A stretch of 16,063 bases of DNA from assembly GCA_051881895.1 (NCBI GenBank), contig JBJEQT010000061.1, positions 1 through 16,063 of the forward strand. Direction: 5' to 3'. Position 1 is the first letter of the stretch. Each line of letters opens with the position of its first letter. The DNA comes from UBA3818 sp051881895. Lineage in GTDB: Bacteria > Bacillota > Clostridia > Oscillospirales > Ruminococcaceae. This document shows positions 13,099 through 16,063 of this stretch, in pieces. A program made the position numbers and the translations under genes. The notes under the pieces are model-generated. The model ran no database searches. It was not told the origin of the DNA and saw only the letters and a program-made list of their open reading frames with translations.

Positions 13099-14172
13099 AT
13101 GAGCGAAATAAAGATTGTGCGTACGACTGCGCCGAAAGAAAAACCGCAGGACGAAACAAAACTGGGGTTTGGCGCTGTCACCACTGACCACATGTTTGTC
13201 ATGGATTATACGGAGGGAAAAGGATGGCATGATCCCAGAATCGTACCGTATGGCCCCATTGAGCTGGATCCTTTCGCAAAATGCCTGCATTATGGACAGG
13301 AAGTTTTTGAGGGGTTAAAAGCTTACCGGGGAGACGACGGCCAGATCCTGCTGTTCCGTCCGGACGAAAACTTTAAGCGCATCAACCGCTCCAACGATCG
13401 GATGTGCATTCCCCAACTGGACGAAGCACTTTGCCTGGAGGGCTTGAAAAAGCTGGTTGAATTGGATAAAGACTGGGTTCCCCATACGGCGGGCACCTCT
13501 TTGTATATCCGCCCGTTTGTCATCGCGACCGAGCCGAAATTGGGCACGGATTCCTCGAAAACCTATCTGTTTTTAATCGTGCTGTCTCCTTCCGGCGCTT
13601 ATTATCCCCAGGGATTTAACCCGGTCAAAATCTATGTGGAAACCAAATATGTCCGTGCGGTCCGCGGCGGCATGGGAGAAGCCAAGACCGGCGGCAACTA
13701 CGCCTGCTCGCTGAAAGGCCAGGAGGTTGCGCATGAACAGGGCTATTCCCAGGTCCTGTGGCTGGATGGCGTAGAGCGCAAGTACATTGAAGAAGTTGGC
13801 GCGATGAACGTGTTCTTTGTCATCGACGACGAAATTGTGACCCCGATGCTCACTGGCAGCATCTTGCCCGGCATTACCCGTAAATCCTGTATCGAACTTT
13901 TGAAAAATTGGGGGTACAAGGTCAGCGAGCGCCGTTTGTCGGTGGATGAACTGCTGCAGGCGGGAAAAGAGGGACGCTTGAAAGAAGCGTTCGGCAGCGG
14001 TACGGCAGCGGTAATTTCTCCTATCGGCGAGCTGAAAATCGACGAGCATATCCTGCAGCTGAACGGTGGTAAAATCGGCCCGATTTCTCAAAAACTGTAT
14101 GATCAGCTGACCGGCATCCAGTGGGGTCGCATTCCCGGACCGGAAGGCTGGAGCGTGAAAGTCTGCGACTAG
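13099..14172 (+). CDS. ilvE: Branched-chain amino acid aminotransferase
   Basis: PLP enzyme (fold type IV) that transfers the amino group between glutamate and the keto acids of leucine, isoleucine and valine. At 357 aa it belongs to the longer, eukaryote-like BCAT subgroup rather than the roughly 300-aa E. coli type. HYGQEVFEGLKAYR (64-77) is the N-terminal signature. K196 in GEAKTGGNYACSL is the expected PLP-linking lysine. The QVLWLDG...EEVGAMNVFF block (218-240) contains the PLP-contacting glutamate E232. FGSGTAA near the C-terminus contacts the cofactor phosphate in this family. The start is preceded by AAGGTG, 10 nt upstream, a rather long spacing. It is monocistronic with its own promoter and terminator. 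It could work in synthesis or breakdown. Confidence 0.96.
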   Translation: MSEIKIVRTTAPKEKPQDETKLGFGAVTTDHMFVMDYTEGKGWHDPRIVPYGPIELDPFAKCLHYGQEVFEGLKAYRGDDGQILLFRPDENFKRINRSNDRMCIPQLDEALCLEGLKKLVELDKDWVPHTAGTSLYIRPFVIATEPKLGTDSSKTYLFLIVLSPSGAYYPQGFNPVKIYVETKYVRAVRGGMGEAKTGGNYACSLKGQEVAHEQGYSQVLWLDGVERKYIEEVGAMNVFFVIDDEIVTPMLTGSILPGITRKSCIELLKNWGYKVSERRLSVDELLQAGKEGRLKEAFGSGTAAVISPIGELKIDEHILQLNGGKIGPISQKLYDQLTGIQWGRIPGPEGWSVKVCD

Positions 14173-14216
14173 GCGAAAAATTTCTGCCGGATGGCTGACG
14201 GAAAATAACATTGGAT

Positions 14217-14246
14217 AAAAGGCGGCTGCCCTCAGCCGCCTTTTTT
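14217..14246 (+). terminator. Terminator after ilvE
   Basis: GGCGGCTG (14221-14228) and CAGCCGCC (14233-14240) form a perfect 8-bp stem with a 4-nt loop, preceded by AAAA and followed by TTTTTT. Confidence 0.93.
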
Positions 14247-14249
14247 GCG

Positions 14250-14278
14250 TGGAAAAAAGCCCGATTGTTTGCTATACT
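14250..14278 (+). promoter_or_regulatory. Promoter of the pseudouridine synthase gene
   Basis: TATACT (14273-14278) with TGC just before it is a good extended -10. The matching -35, TGGAAA (14250-14255) at 17 bp, is weak. The predicted start near 14285 leaves only about 14 nt before the TTG start codon, so the ribosome-binding site would be at the very 5' end. Confidence 0.5.
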
Positions 14279-14298
14279 GGTGCAAAGGGGGAAAAACA

Positions 14299-15198
14299 TT
14301 GGGCGAACTTGTTTTTGTGGTCCCGGCATCCTTTGACGGATGCGCCGTCAGCGATTTTTTGCGCCGGGGAAAAGGCGTTTCTTACCGGCTGATAAAAACG
14401 TTAAAAAGAATGGATCCACCATGGGGTCTGCTCCGGGACGAAATGCTGATCCGAACCATTGACACGGTCTGGGCCGGAGACCGCATTGTCCTGCGCTGGC
14501 CGGAGCAAGAAGCAGCGGCTGTACCGCTGGCGGCACAGGTTCCGGTACTGTACGAAGACGCGTCGCTGGTCGTGTTTAATAAGCCATGGAATATGCCTTG
14601 TCATCCAGTGAGAAAGCATCAGGATGATACGTTGGGCAACGTATTTGCCGCACGCTGCGCAGCGCAGGGGAAAACGCTTCCCTTTCGACCGGTCAACCGG
14701 CTGGACAAGGACACTACCGGCATTGTGGTGGCGGCGAAAGACCCCTATGCAGCGTCGAAGCTGGCCGGCAATGTGGAGAAGGAGTATTTGGCGATCCTCT
14801 GCGGCTGCCCAGACGAAAAATCCGGTACAATCGACGCGCCGATCCGGCGGGTCGACCCGGTGCATATTTTGCGGGAGGTTTCGCCTGACGGACAGAGGGC
14901 GGTGACCCATTATGAAATCATCGCCGAAAAAGGCGGCTACAGCCTTGCGCGTCTCTGGCTGGAAACGGGCCGTACGCATCAGATTCGGGTGCATATGTCC
15001 TATCTGGGATACCCGCTGGCAGGAGACGTTTGGTACGGAGGCGACAACCGTATCATCGGCCGGCAGGCACTGCATTGTTTCAGATGCCGCTTTTTGCATC
15101 CACTCAGCGGGGAACGAATCGAACTGGACGCCCCGCTGGACGACACATTTGGCCAGGCGTTGAGAAAATCCGGCATCCAGAAGCCGGACGGCGTATGA
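14299..15198 (+). CDS. RluA/RluD-family pseudouridine synthase
   Basis: Isomerises specific uridines to pseudouridine in rRNA or tRNA. The 299-aa product has an S4-like RNA-binding domain (about 1-72) and the RluA catalytic domain. The active-site motif reads NRLDKDTTG with catalytic D136; the usual first residue is histidine (HRLD), so N133 is a mild deviation. A second motif, GRTHQIRVHMSYLGYPLAGD, lies at about 223-243. The start is TTG at 14299 with AAAGGGGG 8 nt upstream. The frame extends to another TTG at 14245, but that lies inside the ilvE terminator and upstream of the promoter. The target site (23S rRNA or tRNA) cannot be assigned from sequence alone. No clear terminator follows. 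Confidence 0.9.
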   Translation: MGELVFVVPASFDGCAVSDFLRRGKGVSYRLIKTLKRMDPPWGLLRDEMLIRTIDTVWAGDRIVLRWPEQEAAAVPLAAQVPVLYEDASLVVFNKPWNMPCHPVRKHQDDTLGNVFAARCAAQGKTLPFRPVNRLDKDTTGIVVAAKDPYAASKLAGNVEKEYLAILCGCPDEKSGTIDAPIRRVDPVHILREVSPDGQRAVTHYEIIAEKGGYSLARLWLETGRTHQIRVHMSYLGYPLAGDVWYGGDNRIIGRQALHCFRCRFLHPLSGERIELDAPLDDTFGQALRKSGIQKPDGV

Positions 15199-15449
15199 GC
15201 TGCGATTCTTACGAAAGAGGACTTTTGCTGATGCGAAAAACCTGGGTTATCCATGCGCGCGTGAAGCAAAATCGAACGCATCCAAAGCCCTTCCGGGCCA
15301 TGGAAAAGGCGAGAAGGCTGGTTCTCGCATCCGAACAAACGCATCACACAAAGGACACATTTACGAGAAAAGTATACAAGAATCTTTGCTTTTCCACAAA
15401 GATATTTGTGCGCTTTAACCACAACTTTTTTACATTTTTGTAAATTCGG
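15199..15449 (+). other. Intergenic region after the pseudouridine synthase
   Basis: I see no convincing gene. Three inverted repeats occur: GCGAGAA/TTCTCGC (about 15309-15328), ATCTTTG/CAAAGAT (15382-15388 with 15397-15403, 8-nt loop) and TTTACA/TGTAAA (15429-15434 with 15439-15444, TTTT loop). None is followed by a normal U-tract. The last lies 5 bp before a -35 box and may be an operator or part of an A/T-rich upstream element. A 70-codon basic frame (15231-15443) has only a weak ribosome-binding site and ends in the T-rich tract. Confidence 0.4.
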
Positions 15450-15477
15450 TTGATAAAAAAGTCAGAGCGTGTATAAT
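15450..15477 (+). promoter_or_regulatory. SigA-type promoter of the final gene
   Basis: TTGATA (15450-15455), a 16-bp spacer and a consensus TATAAT (15472-15477), preceded by an A/T-rich stretch. Transcription would start near 15484, giving a leader of about 45 nt. Confidence 0.8.
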
Positions 15478-15528
15478 GAAAAAGAATCAAGCGGAAAATT
15501 TGTACCGCGGAAGAAAGGAGAGGAATGC

Positions 15529-16063
15529 ATGGAAAACAGCCAGAATGCCGGTAAAAAAGCACGGGCCAATCAAAAACATACGGCGCACAGCCGTCCGCTG
15601 AAAGGCGCGGCGCGGAATGCGGTGACAGAAGCTTACCGGTTTTGTTATTACACCGGCATCCAGCTGATTCGTTATTTTAAACGTTACAAAAAGCGTTTAT
15701 TCCGCTTCGCTGTCCAGACTCGTCTGCGTTTGCAGCTGAAGCTGAAAAAGCGTATGACCCTTGTCGGCCGAAAATTTCGCTTTTCATTGCGAGACGCCAT
15801 GCGTCCATACCGGCAGGTACAGCGTTTGCGGCAAAATCAGCAAGAACGCCTGATGATGGCGGAGGAATTTGGCCCCAAAGCTGTCCGCAAAGAGAAAAAT
15901 CGGATATGGTGGGAGAGCCTGCGGCTTGTCGGGAAAACCCTTGGAACGGTTTTTAATTATGTCGCGCCGGTCGTCAGCTTTATCATATTGGTCGGCCTGA
16001 TCCATCAAAACACCAATCTCCAGTTTGCGCTGGAAGTGGAATACAATGATAAAATCATCGGTT
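15529..16063 (+). CDS. Membrane-anchored protein with basic N-terminus, 3' partial (possible cell-wall peptidase)
   Basis: The frame is open to the right edge; 178 codons are visible. The start is clear: AAAGGAGAGG ends 5 nt before the ATG. Residues 1-140 are extraordinarily basic, with about 37 Lys/Arg against 8 Asp/Glu, including clusters at 51-60 and 71-84. One transmembrane helix follows (about 141-158, VAPVVSFIILVGLIH). The segment just outside the membrane, FALEVEYNDKIIG (166-178), resembles the start of the repeat seen in clostridial M23/G5-type cell-wall proteins, where a phrase such as ALEV-x-YNG-x-x-IGY follows a single anchor helix. I therefore guess a membrane-anchored M23-family endopeptidase, but the catalytic domain is outside the window. 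The positive-inside rule places the long basic part in the cytoplasm. Confidence 0.75.
   Translation, partial: MENSQNAGKKARANQKHTAHSRPLKGAARNAVTEAYRFCYYTGIQLIRYFKRYKKRLFRFAVQTRLRLQLKLKKRMTLVGRKFRFSLRDAMRPYRQVQRLRQNQQERLMMAEEFGPKAVRKEKNRIWWESLRLVGKTLGTVFNYVAPVVSFIILVGLIHQNTNLQFALEVEYNDKIIG

Noticed and set aside
14245..14298. Upstream TTG start extending the pseudouridine synthase by 18 residues
   Set aside because: The extension lies inside the T-run of the ilvE terminator and upstream of the likely transcript start.
15231..15443. 70-codon basic frame after the pseudouridine synthase
   Set aside because: It has only a weak, distant AAAGAGG, no recognisable features, and a C-terminus read from a T-rich tract next to a promoter. 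Kept as intergenic, though a small gene cannot be fully excluded.

Overview
The window looks like chromosomal DNA from a spore-forming clostridial Firmicute, probably in the Oscillospirales/Ruminococcaceae range. The evidence is strong purine-rich Shine-Dalgarno sites, SigA-like promoters often with a TGn extended -10, a bofA sporulation gene beside a DUF2508 (YaaL-like) gene, a clostridial type of RNase P RNA, and moderate GC content. I place it by gene content only; no search was run. I see no insertion sequence, phage gene, CRISPR array, tRNA or rRNA.

Layout, left to right. (1) 1-1872: the AAA+/zinc protease FtsH, cut at its N-terminus by the window edge, with a clear terminator. (2) 1956-6423: a promoter with a roughly 140-nt structured leader, then a two-gene unit for a divergent type IIA topoisomerase: a GyrB/ParE-like ATPase-TOPRIM subunit (658 aa) and a GyrA/ParC-like cleavage subunit (747 aa). 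(3) 6424-9329: a non-coding gap rich in inverted repeats, then secG (protein export) with its own promoter and terminator, then rnr (RNase R). (4) 9342-10234: a small convergent hypothetical gene whose 3' end lies inside the rnr terminator hairpin, then DUF2508-bofA. (5) 10262-11222, minus strand: a zinc-ribbon/TM2 membrane protein gene followed after 12 nt by rnpB, which ends in a very strong terminator. (6) 11223-14246: a divergent promoter region, gdhA (NADP-type glutamate dehydrogenase) and ilvE (branched-chain aminotransferase), each with promoter and terminator. They form an amino-nitrogen pair: GdhA makes glutamate and IlvE uses it as amino donor. (7) 14250-15198: an RluA/RluD-family pseudouridine synthase with a TTG start. 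(8) 15450-16063: the 5' part of a membrane-anchored protein with an exceptionally basic cytoplasmic N-terminus, cut by the right edge and possibly a cell-wall peptidase.

Most of the window is housekeeping. I do not see a convincing unknown multi-gene system. The items most worth a second look are the divergent topoisomerase pair and its leader with competing hairpins, operator-like inverted repeats at the ilvE and gdhA promoters, a hairpin covering the ribosome-binding site of DUF2508-bofA, and rnpB packed directly behind the TM2 gene without a clear promoter of its own.
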